DNA of 64,000 nucleotides, from contig CM060851.1 of assembly GCA_030737835.1 (NCBI GenBank), forward strand, positions 9,097,129 to 9,161,128, given 5' to 3'. Within the stretch, counting starts at the first letter, position 1, and every line of letters starts with the position of its first letter. Shown in pieces: positions 22,647 to 34,086 of this stretch. A program made the position numbers and the translations under genes. Below the pieces are notes generated by a model. It was not told the DNA's origin. It saw only the letters and a program-made list of their open reading frames with translations, and searched no databases. The DNA is from Acorus gramineus. Taxonomy: Eukaryota > Streptophyta > Magnoliopsida > Acorales > Acoraceae.

Positions 22647-22889
22647 AGCTATTTTTGATGACATGAACAACCTTTGAAGCTTTGATTTAAGTGGAAAATA
22701 GCGCAATGTATTTGCTGAATTTTTCTTTCTTTCTTTGATATAGTTGATGCTTCGTCAGTAGCTTCACATTTACCCAATTTTCATCATGATGAACCACAAA
22801 CTAAGCATTCATTTGCCTTTTCATTCTCCTTCCAATATAACATAAATTCATTTGGAGAAGCATCAATCTTCTAATAATCCAGACCAAGC
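22647..22889 (-). pseudogene. CACTA transposase, tnp2 central piece
   Basis: On the minus strand from 22889 the frame reads LGLDY-stop-KIDASPNEFMLYWKEN, NECLVCGSS and two stops, then CEATDEASTISKK and onward to KIADD at the LTR A insertion point. The pattern LGLDY-KID-PN-MLYWKE-CxVCG is the conserved tnp2 motif. The piece is bounded on both sides by solo LTRs and their target duplications, and the internal stops show decay. Confidence 0.88.
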
Positions 22890-25418
22890 TGTAACAACTG
22901 TGACTTTTAAGACATAGTTAGCCTATTTTTTGGAGTGTTTCGTGTTCCAAATTTTTATAATTTGTCATGATTAGATTCTTTGTTTTGTTGGCTTTCCAAC
23001 ACTTCTTACGGATTGTAAATCGGATGCGTATAGGCCAAGTTATGGACCAAACCGTAGCAGGGAGTTGGACAGTGTCTGACGGATCTTATAGGTGCCGTCG
23101 GGCACATGGGCGACGGATCGGATAGAGCCGTCGGGTGATTGGGCAACGGTCTCAATAAGAGCTGTCAATCTGGGCGGAATTTGAATTCGAAATTTCAGTC
23201 ATTTTTGGAAGGAACAATAGCATTGATTGTGGTTATTCGGGTTTGATGGTTTCGTAAATTTTGTCCCCACGCGTTTTCGGTTCATAAACCCCTCTTTCTC
23301 TCTCCTTTGCATTGAAACACCAAACCCTAAATTTTTCTTTCTTTCTTCTCTTCAACACTTTGTTGAGGAGGCTCGGGAAGGAGTTTAGGACGAGATTTTT
23401 GGTGAGTTTCTAGTGATGTTTTGAAGAGTTTTGACTTATAATAAATCCTTTTGAATGTTGTTTTCATATGATCTCGTTTTAAAGGTTTTCAAACAAAAAG
23501 AATAAGTTTTCTTCTTGTTTTTTTTTTAGGTCCTGATATGATTTCGGGTCTTATATTATACCAATGATATGTCAATGATTTCATGATGTTTTTACAAGTT
23601 TCTGATGATGATATTGAATCTCAACATGCATATTGAAGTTTTGATTTCTTAAGTTTTCTTGTCGGATTTTTCATCAAGACCTTAATGGGATTTAAATAAT
23701 TTTTGGATCTGATGTTATAGTTAGGGTACTATGAGATTTTTAGATGTTTTCTAAGCCTTTCATGTAAAAAGGAATATGTTTAAGCATACATCATGTTTAA
23801 GTTTATTCGTTTTAAGTAGAATCATGTTTTGATCCTTTAAGCCTTGTTTTAAACTTTATCTGTATAGATCCAAACCAGTGATACGTTTTCATGAGTTTTG
23901 AAGATTTGAACGTAGATCCATATTTGTATTTGTACCTATGATGGATCTAGGGTTTTTCGAAGATGTTTTAAATGAACCCTTGTTTTGTTTTAAATCGATT
24001 CCTCGAATGCCTGATTAGATTTCAATATGAGATTCTCACTGTTTTTACGACGTTTTAAAACGACTCGTGTTTTGTTTTCAATGGTAGAATGCTTTAAAAT
24101 AATTTACAAAAAAATAATAATGTTAGGGTTTCGTGCTTCTGCCCCAAGACAGCCCCTGTAGGAGCCGTCGGGCATGTTCGAGACGGGTCCCAGTAGAGCC
24201 GTCGGTTTGTTAAGGATCGGCCTCACTAGGAGCCGTCGGGTTTGTTTCCAATGGCCCCAGGAGGAGCCGTCGGGTTTGTTTCCAATGGCCCCAGGAGGAG
24301 CCGTCGGCCTGTCTCTGGACGGTTCTGCCAAGAGCCGTCGGATCCTGTGAGTACGGGTACCATCAGGTCCCGTACTGTTTGCACATTTTGTGATCGATTC
24401 GTATCATTTCAGGTCGGGTTAGGTTGCCTTAGACCTACTGGAGTTTGTTTCGCATCTATTGGACCTAAGGTGAGTGGGTCTAGTCTCCTATGTAGTTTTT
24501 GAAGGATTTTATCAATGACTTTGAAATGCTATTTTATGTATAAACTCGAGCATATCATATTATATAAGCTAATGCCTTATTAAGTATTGTATTGAAATGT
24601 TATTATTTTGAAAACTGACGCATGCATAAAAATATGTGTTAATTATGCATGTATCGCATTCGTCTAGGTGACGTAGCCTAGGTGGCATTAGTCTAGGTGA
24701 GTACGGTTCAGAATGAACTCAAGTCTAAGTGACTTATGTCTAGGTGACATGTGTCTAGGTGACACGATTTTCTGTGTGAAATCCTTGCAGCTAGGTGCTG
24801 TAGATGGCTAGGTGCCATGGGATATGGGCATGCGTGTCCATTGCATTCATACGCATCATATGCTTTGACTAGATTTGAGGCATGTATACTGAAATGAGAT
24901 TTTATTAAGTTGATTTATTGAAAAATTATCGTAATTACAAATATCATAATATTGTATGTTGTAAATTTGTTTCTTATCAAATATTATTTGAGATATCAAT
25001 TATTATTGGGACCTAAGGGTCCATTCACTAAGCGCGTGGTAGCTCACCCCTATTTTCCCAACTTTCAGAGTAGCCGTTGGTGATCGTTGAACTTGGTGGT
25101 GGAGATCATAGCTTGCACGTTTATTTTCCGTTGCATTTAAGTGGTTGAATAAGCTTTTCTTGGGCATATAGTTTCCTTAGTCACTTCCAGCAAAAATAGA
25201 TGGATGTTACGTTAAAACTATTTTTGTGTGTAATCATCCGCGTTTAGGATGAGTCATGTTTAGATCATGGTTATGGTTTATGATTTGGTATGATTAAATA
25301 AATCTCTTTTGCTTGTCTTTCAAAAAAAAAAAATATGACTTGTGTTTTATTGATAAAATTCATGGTAACGTACCGTATTCGAGCTTCAAAATAGAGTCTT
25401 AGGTACGGGGGTGTTACA
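22890..25418 (+). mobile_element. Solo LTR C, gypsy-type (2.5 kb), perfect TSD
   Basis: It starts TGTAACAACTGTGAC and ends TACGGGGGTGTTACA, with the identical 5-bp duplication CAAGC at 22885-22889 and 25419-25423. TG/CA ends, a 5-bp duplication and the absence of internal coding sequence make it a solo LTR. Its layout parallels LTRs A and B: a CT-rich leader, a candidate intron (TTTTTG|GTGAGT at 23402 to ATTTCAG at 24412), tandem AGCCGTCGG repeats, and a TTCACTAAGCGCGTGGTAGC block near 25030 matching the GTTCACTGAGCGTGTGGCTC block of A. It lies within tnp2 coding sequence. Confidence 0.92.
24150..24350 (+). repeat. AGCCGTCGG tandem repeats in LTR C
   Basis: About six units of 37-40 bp built on GGAGCCGTCGG, TTTGTTTCC and AATGGCCCCAG; two adjacent units are nearly identical. 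Three weaker units occur near 23090-23170. A second array of CTAGGTGACAT-like units of about 18-20 bp lies at 24660-24830. Confidence 0.8.
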
Positions 25419-25423
25419 CAAGC

Positions 25424-25932
25424 ACTCAGAGAACTTTCTTATATTCATAATAGTTCTTCGGTAATTTTTCACCATCTGGAAATGCCTTTTTTAACAACTC
25501 CAATAAGATGTCAAAGGATTTGCTGCTCCACCAATTCAGACACTTCACGTGTAACAACTGAACAAGAAAAGAAAGCTTTGAAAATATAGTACAACATGGG
25601 TACAGTTCGGTCTCAGCATCTTTCAACAACTCGTAAAATTTATGAGCTTCACAATTTGGCTCATTTGAACTACTCCCATTACATTCATCATCAACTATGT
25701 CACCAGTATTATGTATTCGAAAAGCATCCTGTAGCGAACCTTGCATATCATCTCCCTCATTGGATTCATCACTACTTTCCTCATTCTGAAAATTTTCACC
25801 GTGATAATACCAAATGGTGTAGTTAGGCATTATTTCCTTCCATAGTAAGTCACCATGAATATCATCCCGCTCCTTACAATATACATTGCGACAATCAAGA
25901 CATGGACATTTAATTTGGTTTCCAAATGATTT
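25424..25932 (-). pseudogene. CACTA transposase, Transpos_assoc domain and tnp2 N-terminus
   Basis: From 25932 on the minus strand: KSFGNQIKCPCLDCRN, a Cys-rich Transpos_assoc motif, then WKEIMPNYTIWYYHGE, an acidic linker (EESSDESNEGDD), and then HKFYELLKDAETELYPCC, WSSKSFDILLELLKKAFPDG and LPKNYYEYKKVL, the start of tnp2. The frame is open over this piece. It ends at the CAAGC target duplication of LTR C. The upstream end is cut by LTR B, so no start codon can be assigned. Confidence 0.88.
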
Positions 25933-28900
25933 TGTCACGCCCCAGGGCGGCCGTCCCCGGGACGCGGCAAGTGTATATATGATATCAGTGACAGGAAACC
26001 AATAATAAACCACAAACAATCACTAAAATGACACACAGATAAAAGCAGGGCTGACATAATATATACACCGAGTGCGGAAGCTAAATGACTGAGTCTGTAG
26101 TCAAAAACATACTACAGACTCGATACATAATCAAAAGTCCCGTGAGAGCCAACATGCCCATATATATACACAACAAAATCCAAATACAATCCAACTAAGT
26201 GCCCAAGCACAGAACATATACGTACAACAGAAAGAAGGGTGCTGATGGCCTCAAAACTCGTGGGACGCGGCGCTGCCCTCTGCCGGTGTAGTCGCTCGGG
26301 AAGCTCCTCCCTCAGAGATCACTGAAAAGGCAATATGCGAGGGGTGAGCCACACGCTCAGTGAATAGCACAACCCATGCATACAGTCATATTAACCACAT
26401 TTAATCAATTCATAAGCCACAAGTGGCATAATATCACCATCTGGGGGTTCGTTCATCGCCGAACCCCATACCCTCACCCTCACCCTCAACAGGTGACCTA
26501 GGATGTTGGGACTTAGCGGGTTGATAATCATCCATTCATAAACCTGTGGGTCGTCGCATCGCCGGCCCACCATACCCTCACCCTCACCTCTCAACAGGTG
26601 ACCTAGGATGTTGGGACTGACTAGGCTGTTGGTTACCCTTGGTCCACCGATAGTCTCTCCTCACTCCGCGGTTGTTTGGCCACTCCCATGTTCAGCGCAG
26701 TCCTTCCAAGTCAGGAGGCGCCTACTAGTGGGAGCCCCTGCACGGGACAACCTGTCTAACGCCGAGGTAGTCTCTACACGGATCCGACGAGGGGAACAGA
26801 ACAGCCTATCCATCGCATATGATCCAATCGGATCCGCTGACAGCACATCTCTAAGACTCTAATGTCTCGAATTCCTCAGAATTCCACCAGCGCGCATAAC
26901 CAGGATGCGGGGAACATGCATTTATTAATCATAATACAAGGGAAAATAGAGACCTTGGGAGGGTAACCTGAGGTCCCGATGTAGGACATCCGACAACCAA
27001 ACGAGGAACACGGAGTACCCTAACCCGGGTCTCAATGTTAACCTCGCAAGGCCCCCCCTTATATTCCCTAAGCATGCTATCTATTATTACAGTTCGCATT
27101 TAGTTAAATAAACCAAACTAATAGGACGCATGCACAGGTCGGGCTTTCCTAGCATGATAGCGAGGTGGCAGGATGCATGGCCCATGCACAATCCTAAGGG
27201 TGCAAGTCCCTATCACACAATCTAGGGTGGCATGCAATTCTACACACATATCATGCATACATGGATTATATCAAGCAGTTAATATTAACTATAAGCCCCA
27301 GGGGAGAGCGGTACACGCCCAAAGCATGTAACGCCTTCCAAACTGGGTTGGGTTGTCCCACTCACCGGGAATCGGGTCGACGCGCGACCGTCCGTCGAGA
27401 TCTGCAAGACAAGGTATTAACTGGTTAGAATAAATCCACAGTTATCCCAAAAATACGTAACACACACAAACAAACATCCAACACCCCCCGGCAACCACCC
27501 GCACGGCCGGCCACTACCCGCACGGCCACCCGACCGCCCGGACGCGCCGCCGCGCCTCAGCCCGCGCACTCCGCGCACCGCCCGGGGCTCCGCGCGTCCA
27601 CCGAGCCCAGCCGCGGCAGCCCGCACGCGCCCCGCACGCCGTGCGCACGCTCCTCGCCCCGCGCGCGCCCCGCGCGCACCTCCGCCGCTCCGCCGCGCCC
27701 CGCGCACGCCTCGCGCACAGCTCCTCGCCCCGCGCCTCCTTCGCGCGCGCCCCAGCACCTGAGCGCTCCGCTCAGCACCTCGGCCAGCACCTCCGCCAGC
27801 ACCTCGCGCGTCCAGCACCTCCGCCAGCACCTCCGCCAGCACCTCGCGCGTCCAGCACCTCGGCCAGCACCTCCGCGCGCACCAGACCAGCGCCCAGACC
27901 AGCTCGCCATCAGCCCCTCGCGCACAACTGCCCGAACAGACCGCGCACAGCACCACCCGAGCAGCTCGCACGCCTCGCACCGCCGCGGCCAGCTCCCCCG
28001 AGCGCACGCCCGCGCGCACGCTCGCGCGTACGCACGCGCGCACGCCCAGCCGGCTCTTGCTCGTTGCCTGTGCTGCCTGAGGCCCCCAGCCCATCCAGCG
28101 CGCCCAGCACGACCAGCCCCACGCACCAGGCCCGCGCACACCCACGCACACGCCGCGCGCACGCACACCCGCGCACGCACGCGCGCATGCCCGCGCGCGC
28201 CCGGCCTGCGCGCTGCCTGGCCGCTGCCGCTGCTCCCTGCTGCCCGGGACAGTCCCCCAGCCTGCCGAGCGCCTCCAACCACCCCTCCCACTGCCCCGAC
28301 CACCTCCAGCCACCTCCGACCACCCTCCGACGACCCCCACCGCCACCAACCACCTCCCAAGCACAAAACCCTCCCCTAGCAATCATCTAGACGAGAAATA
28401 AGAGGGAAAGGAGGCTTACCGAGGGGAGGAGGAGGTGTCCGGTGGATCTCCACGCGCCGAAACCCTTCCCACAAGCCTTCTCACGACCCGATCTATCACG
28501 GCCCTCGGTTTGGCTCGAAACAGAGGAGAGAGAGGGGAGGTCGGGGAGGCTAGGATCGTCGGAATCGGGATTTGAAGACACTGGAGCGTAGATTGGGACC
28601 CGATCTACACTTCCCGTGCTTTAGGTTTTTGGTTTTGAGGGGTGTAAGGGGCTCGAACGGAAGAAAATCGGAGGAGAGGAGAGAGAGAGAGCAGGTCGGG
28701 AAGATGATGAATAGTGCCGAGATATTTTTGATTCCTTTTAAGTAGAGCGCGACTTAAAAACCCGGATACGCCCCGGAACTGTGAAATTTTTGCAAACGAT
28801 GCCAGAATTCGATGAAATTTTCATGAGTGGCTTAAAATGGCACCAGGACACATAATATGCAGTTAGATTTTCAATCGGAGTCCTCTAGCTCAGACGATAG

Positions 28901-29009
28901 CTAACAGTCTGAAATTACGCGGTTCCGATCGAAAAACCCTAAAATTTTTAAAACTGCTAAAAATGCTCCAAAGATTGCCAATAGGCCAAAAAGTGACACA
29001 TATATAACA
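25933..29009 (-). mobile_element. Solo LTR B, long gypsy-type (3.1 kb), inverted relative of A
   Basis: The ends on the plus strand are TGTCACGCCCC and TATATAACA, matching A in opposite orientation. It shares with A the AGTCGCGC/AGTCGCAC promoter region, the candidate intron (28419 to 27402) with a GC-rich tract (27480-28380), the hairpin array (two units at 26440-26610) and the GAGCGTGTGGCTC block. A convincing 5-bp target duplication was not found: TCATT occurs on both sides but offset from the LTR ends. The TATA box of A is replaced here by CTACTTAAAAGG on the minus strand. No internal coding domain is present. Confidence 0.75.
26440..26610 (-). repeat. Hairpin and G-tract array in LTR B (2 units)
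   Basis: Read on the plus strand, one unit has GGGGTTCG (26444-26451) pairing with CGAACCCC (26460-26467) across an 8-base loop. The other has GTGGG (26546-26550) pairing with CCCAC (about 26566-26570). Both are followed by CCCTCACCCTCA tracts and AACAGGTGACCTAGGATGTTGGGACT. The stem sequence of the first unit is unrelated to the AGTGGGT stem of LTR A but pairs fully. Confidence 0.8.
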
Positions 29010-30399
29010 ATGACAGACTAAATGCAAAATCTAAAAATGTAACTACTCCCTCGAGATATTCATGACTATTTCTTAGTTTTTGCATCCAACTTTTATCCAA
29101 TGAAACCAATTAAAAAACACCGTAACTAATTCAAATACAACACCTGTTTTTGAGAGATGGAACATAGCTACAGGTCAGAAGTTTGCACATAAATTTACAT
29201 TAACGAAGTGAACAGCCACATAAATTATTGGAGATGAAATAATTCAAGATAGGACAAAGTAGAATGATTGGGTCATTTTATTTTTTCGATTTTAATAGCA
29301 TTTAAGTTAAACTAACCTTCAGGAGGATGCCTCTCTTCTTATCGATAATGAGGCCTTAGACCATATACTTTCAATCAAAAGACCACTCCACTAATTGCAT
29401 AAACATCAAATTGTAATGATAGTTACCTCATATCATATAAAAATGCATAGACAACCCCAAACATATATGTTGGGATGGCTTGCTATCTTAAACAATGCAA
29501 AAGAAGGCATGTTATAGTGGCTGTTCATCCAGAAGGACTAAAACACAAATATTGTTGTCCTTACATGTTAATGTTCCGCTCTTTCATATGGTCAGAAAGG
29601 CAGGTTCAAACTTAACCATTGAACATCATCTTTCTTCTTTTGCACTCAGATGGTATATATTAAAAGAAATGCTGTGCAAACAAAAACTCCCAAATTATAA
29701 TAAGGCCAGAAAAGATTAACCACTCTATTCATGAAATAAGCAGATAGTGACTGCATTATCTAACGATAATATCCCCAATTCTACATAACTTGAAACATGA
29801 AAAATTTACTGGGAGCTATTTAAATAATTAAACATCTCTCATAACACAACTATTCTTCTCAAATAAGTTGCTTAGCTAATGAAAACTGGTAGAGCATTAA
29901 TAACCTGAATAAATAAAAATGTGCTTCAGAGGGAATTGGTGTATTCCTATCATGTCATGAAACATTGAATGTATGACAGTTGACAAGTCTATTTGAAACT
30001 TTTACAATCAAATCCAGATAAACCAATTATTTAGATCCTAATTCACACTCTCATGGACTCCCAAGTCCCAAATGATGTCTAAAAATAGTTGCAGCTAACT
30101 TATCTCTTACACATGACACTTTATATGGTCAATAATATCAAATGAAAAACCATTCTTAGCAGCAGTGCACCATATTCAAAGACCTGATCACAGAAACAAA
30201 AGCAGAGAAAAAAATATTGATTCCTTAAAGCTGTTAATATCTTCAGTCTCCCTTGGCATAGAGCTTTCTTAAGACAACAATCACCGAATGATTTACAAAA
30301 TGATCAATTTTTTTTTTCATGATCAATTCATCTTGGGAGGATGGAATTCAAAGCATACCGACAACTTTTATTTGTCCTAATTGATGCAAATTGTTGGCT
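29010..30399 (-). other. Non-coding 5' region of the CACTA element
   Basis: AT-rich sequence between LTR B and the GC-rich CACTA end. A 74-residue frame (29495-29719) shows no known domain. Introns and first exons of the CACTA genes may lie here but I cannot delimit them. Confidence 0.45.
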
Positions 30400-30978
30400 A
30401 TGGTAGACTTTCCAGCATCAGAGCAAAGAAAGGCCGATCGGCAGGAGAGATGGCGGCCCACGGGGCTATGGTGTGGAGAGGAAGGGGGGAGGGACTGTGG
30501 CATGGGTCTACGCGGCGGACCGAGCGAGAGATGACCGACGTGCTGACCGGTGAGGGATGGCCGAGAGAAGGGACGATGGATCAGGCGAGGCAGAGTCGAG
30601 AGAAGGGACGGTGGATCCGGCGAGGCAAGGTCGAGAGAAGGGACGGTGGAGGGGAAAGTAAAGTTAGGGTTAAAATCTTTTTTACCAAAATTATTAGCGA
30701 CAATCAGTTATCTCCCATCGATAAAGGCAATGGACAGAATAAATTTAAGTTGGACAGAATTACAGCGACGGCCACAATTGACCGTTGGTATTTAGCGACG
30801 TTTTCGGCCGTCACTATCAAGCATAACGTGGTTTTAAAAGATCTTTTAGCGACGGCCAAGGTGACCATCGGTAATACTAGTCTTCACTGCAAAATTCAGC
30901 TACGGCATTGATATCAATGTCGGTCATTATTGTGGCCGTCGGTAGTTACTGTCGATAAAAGTGCATTTTCTTGTAGTA
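30400..30978 (-). repeat. CACTA subterminal repeats and terminus
   Basis: A short tandem repeat of GTCGAGAGAAGGGACGGTGG type (about 30590-30655) is followed by scattered GCGACGGCC and GGCCGTC motifs in both orientations (30768-30950). The end, GCATTTTCTTGTAGTA at 30963-30978, is the complement of a CACTACAAGAAAATGC-type terminus with one change. Such subterminal motifs bind the transposase in En/Spm elements. The 176-residue frame crossing this region is not a gene. Confidence 0.8.
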
Positions 30979-31309
30979 TCAGTTTTATATATTTACGATC
31001 TCAAATGCAATCTCATATATTTCGATAGCCCCCTCTACTCATTGCAACAAGGTATATAAATCATATCATTAGAAGGTTTTCATATTTTTAATAAATGATA
31101 TTATTTAATTCATTTGAATAAATAATTCATGGTTCATAAAAAAATATCTTATTTAATAAGATATATGTTTTTTTTTTTTTTAAAAAAAATCATGAATTGA
31201 CTATGTTTTGTGTAATGTTTTCCCTTTGTACTTTTGCAAGTTACATAGTCCTTTTGAGTGTACAAAAAGACAAAAAGAAAAAAGAAAAAAAAAAGCTAGC
31301 TCGATTATT
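30979..31309. other. Short intergenic stretch, no gene seen
   Basis: AT-rich DNA with A and T runs, between the CACTA terminus and the orphan EXO70 3' flank. I found no EXO70 coding remnant here. Confidence 0.5.
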
Positions 31310-31790
31310 TAGATTAGATTAGATTATAAATATGCGAAGAAATGTGCGTTACACAACCAATGCAATTGTTTGGCTCCATTGGATTGATTAATTTGTATAT
31401 AATTGTCGGCGCATTCTGAGGTACATATTCAATTGTTTTTGTTTAACTATATATATGATGGACAAACCGTACCTATGTAAGTACATTACAACTTGATTTC
31501 TTGGACTAACCATCATGGAATATCTTAAACTATTGGGGAATCAATGCATCAACATTTGCTTATCATGGGTTTATGTTTTCTAAACGTTTTATTAATTGTT
31601 TTTAAGGTGGTTGATGCTGTTTGCTTGAGAAATGGAAGTGTCGTTATCATGTTTTTTTTTTTTTTTTTGTTGGGTTTTATCAAGTTTTAATATTTATGAA
31701 TTAGTTCTTCGGCTCTTAATTCCAGGAGAATCTTGATTCGACAGCACATTTGATATAATAAAACCTACAGTTTGAAAAATCATACAGATA
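31310..31790 (+). repeat. Orphan EXO70 3' flank (unit without a gene)
   Basis: GATTATAAATA, CATTGGATTGATTAATTTG, GGCGCATTCTGAGGT and AACCGTACCTATGTA-GTAC match the 3' flanks of both EXO70 genes. TTTTCTAAACGTTTTA, TTTTTAAGGTGGTTGAT and AGAATCTTGATTCGACAGCAC match 12335-12545. No EXO70 coding sequence precedes it. I infer a deleted or displaced EXO70 copy. Confidence 0.6.
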
Positions 31791-31890
31791 GAATAACTAT
31801 ATTATTCAAAACTTTTTATTCTAGATAGGGACAGCAGCCACATAGGCCACCATGATGAAGAAAATTATTTGTGGTAAAAAAAATTTAATG

Positions 31891-32193
31891 TGTTGTGAAT
31901 ACGGTGGATAACCATTCTCTAACTTATAACATTTCCTGCTCTTCAACTCCATAACCTCCTCCACTTTTCTATTCCATAACTCTCCCATTATTGTCTCACT
32001 ATCTCCCACTCACCTCTATAGACTTGTAACTCTCCATCTTTGGGATTCCTCTATGCACCCTATAAATAGAGGGGTTCTCTCTTGTATTCAACCAACAAAT
32101 AGTGAATAAGAATCTCTCTCTACTTCTCTTCTATATGCTTGTGTGCTTTGTTTATATACTCTTATGTATTTATATTCTATTTAGTTTACAACA
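31891..32193 (+). repeat. 5' LTR of copia element 1
   Basis: It begins TGTTGTGAATACGG and ends AGTTTACAACA. A CCCTATAAATAGAGGGG TATA box near 32058 is followed by TTCTCTCTTGTATTCAACC, as in the 3' LTR. It lacks the nested insertion and so preserves the empty target site (GTGAATAAGAATCTC near 32101). Confidence 0.93.
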
Positions 32194-32689
32194 CGTTATC
32201 AGCACGAGAAGCTCTTTGTTAAAGAGAAAGGTTTGTATCGATGGGTTCTTAATGATCTATATCAAAAATATACTCCCCTTTGATGTTATGTATTTTTATG
32301 TAAATCATCTACTACATACATATGATTAATTTTTTTCAATATGCATGGAACCGTATGCAAATTATGTGTAGAACCCGTATACATCTATCTTTTATTTTCA
32401 TCTGATGTACTGCATACATCTATCTTTTATTTTCCATGCATGCAATCCCCGTGAAAATTTTCCATACATATGTTATGATATGATTAATTTATGAAAACTA
32501 GTATGCAATTTTCCCATGCAATAGTATGCGGCATCTATCATTTGATTATTTATTTTTCATGTAACTATTCCATGTTTGTCATCTTTTATTAAAATTTAAA
32601 TATTATACATCTATGTGTAGAACCAGAAGTTCTCACAAATATCAATTAATTTGATATTTATATTTGATTTGAAATTCATTTTAATATTA

Positions 32690-33115
32690 CAATGTCATGT
32701 GTCCCTATAGGATCATACAAAAATTGTAATTACATGGATCCCTGAAGGACCATGTAGAAGTTATGAATAATGTGTTTCAATAAGACAAATTATTACATTG
32801 ATCCTTGAAGAATCATGTAAAAGATATGATTAAAAATGTCCCTGAAGGACTATGATTATATTGTATCCATGAAGGATCATACAAATTTTATTTTATTTTA
32901 TCCCTGAAGGACTGTACAAAAATTATGATTATATGAATCTTTGAAGGATCATGTAAAATTTTATTTTGTTCTATCCTGAAGGACTATACAAAAATCATGA
33001 TTGTTCGTGTCCCTGTAGGACCAAACAAAAGTTATATGATATATTTTTTGGGTCCTTGAAGGACCAAATAATAAAAAAAGATCCATGTATCCCAGCAGGA
33101 ACATGTAAATTATGA
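32690..33115 (+). repeat. CCTGAAGGAC-type degenerate tandem repeats in the copia 1 leader
   Basis: About nine spaced copies of a TCCCTGAAGGACCATG-like motif, 40-55 bases apart, alternating with AT-rich text. The region is non-coding now. Similar GTCCCTGAAG or GTTCCAGAAG codon repeats (VPE- motifs) occur inside the coding linker at 34130-34480 and 35080-35150. Confidence 0.65.
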
Positions 33116-33499
33116 TTAGATTTCACCATCATCATCATAATGAAGAGGATTTAAATATTAATACCTCATTGACAAAGGTCCACCGGCCATTATGCCTCAA
33201 ATATGCTCCAGTTGTAGCAATATTGAGAGCATTAATTTTATATATTCTCGTTGCCGAACAACGATTTTTTAAAATATCATGTAACTCAACTCAATGGCAT
33301 AGCATCATTACCCGAAGTAAATGCATTTTATTTTATGTTCGCCATGGAAGTTGTGGTCATGAATGATGAGATCATGATTTATATAGTTGAGAAAGCACAA
33401 CAATCATAAAGTTTGTAAAATATCTCAAATCACTAGAAGTGATTTGCTATTAAACAAAAGCATAATTGAAGGGAAAAGGGTTGCAGAACAAACCCCTAA

Positions 33500-34085
33500 C
33501 ACAAGGAAAATGATTGTTATGTATTTGGTGCTTTAAAAATATGGTCACGTACCTGATGTACGATCAGACTTTTATAATTTTTATAATTATAATTTTTCTT
33601 TGTTATCTAAAATCCATTTTTCTTATTTTCATATTTATCTTATTTTTTGAGTTTAACATTAATTAATGCAAATGATAATATTATTTTTGGTATTATAAAC
33701 TTGGTCGAAGGCTCCAGAAGGGCAGATATCATGTTATCAAGAGATACAAAATTTTGTATCAACGATGCATTGTATTCATGTAGATCCAGAAGAAGTCTAC
33801 TGAAGATACCTATCTCAACATATGCCATTTTAAAATTATGGAGTATCTATGCATTAATAATGTCTCATGCCAGAAGCATACATTAGAAAAGCTTTATGCT
33901 CTCTCCTAAGGGTTATTATAAATATCCATATTTACTCATATAAACTAGAAGTTCTATGATCTTTATGATTTGACATGACCGTCTCGGATATCCATGGTAC
34001 ACGATGATGCGTGAACTATTCATTTGGGCATATACTAAAGAACTAGAAGATTCTTTTGCTCGATGATAGTTTTTACCGCATGATT
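33500..34085 (+). pseudogene. Copia 1 gag, protease and pre-integrase relics
   Basis: At 33506-33550 the text AATGATTGTTATGTATTTGG resembles the gag zinc-knuckle start (ENICYRCG in element 2) with key residues lost. At 33700-33800 VEGSRRADIMLS and INDALYSCRSRRSLL match the protease region of element 2. At about 33972 a HDRLG-like GAG-pre-integrase motif follows with further changes. The integrase catalytic core present in element 2 is absent: the text jumps to the integrase C-terminal region near 34085. The region is non-functional. Confidence 0.75.
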
Positions 34086-34086
34086 T

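Larger units (their letters stand above)
17621..30978 (-). mobile_element. CACTA (En/Spm) element, 3'-truncated, with three nested LTRs
   Basis: Read on the minus strand, the element starts at 30978 with TACTACAAGAAAATGC, one base off the canonical CACTACAAGAAAA terminus, followed by subterminal CGACGGCC-type motifs. A GC-richer region and a long non-coding stretch follow, then pieces of a Transpos_assoc-tnp2-DUF4218 transposase at 25932-25424, 22889-22647 and 19047-17621. LTRs B, C and A separate these pieces. The sequence stops in the YPIER motif of DUF4218 and no second CACTA end is seen, so the 3' end is deleted. The transposase has in-frame stops, so it is dead. Confidence 0.85.

Noticed and set aside
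27417..28390. Open frames of 249-321 residues on both strands in LTR B
   Set aside because: Same cause as in LTR A: GC-rich low-complexity DNA inside an LTR, no known domain.
25933..29009. LTRs A and B as the two LTRs of one element
   Set aside because: They are in opposite orientation, A has its own target duplication, and the DNA between them is CACTA sequence plus another solo LTR.
30381..30911. 176-residue frame
   Set aside because: It covers CACTA tandem and subterminal repeats; composition and position explain it without a gene.
31310..31790. Searched for EXO70 coding remnants beside the orphan 3' flank
   Set aside because: None of the conserved EXO70 motifs was recognised in 30979-31890 in any frame, so I report only the flank.
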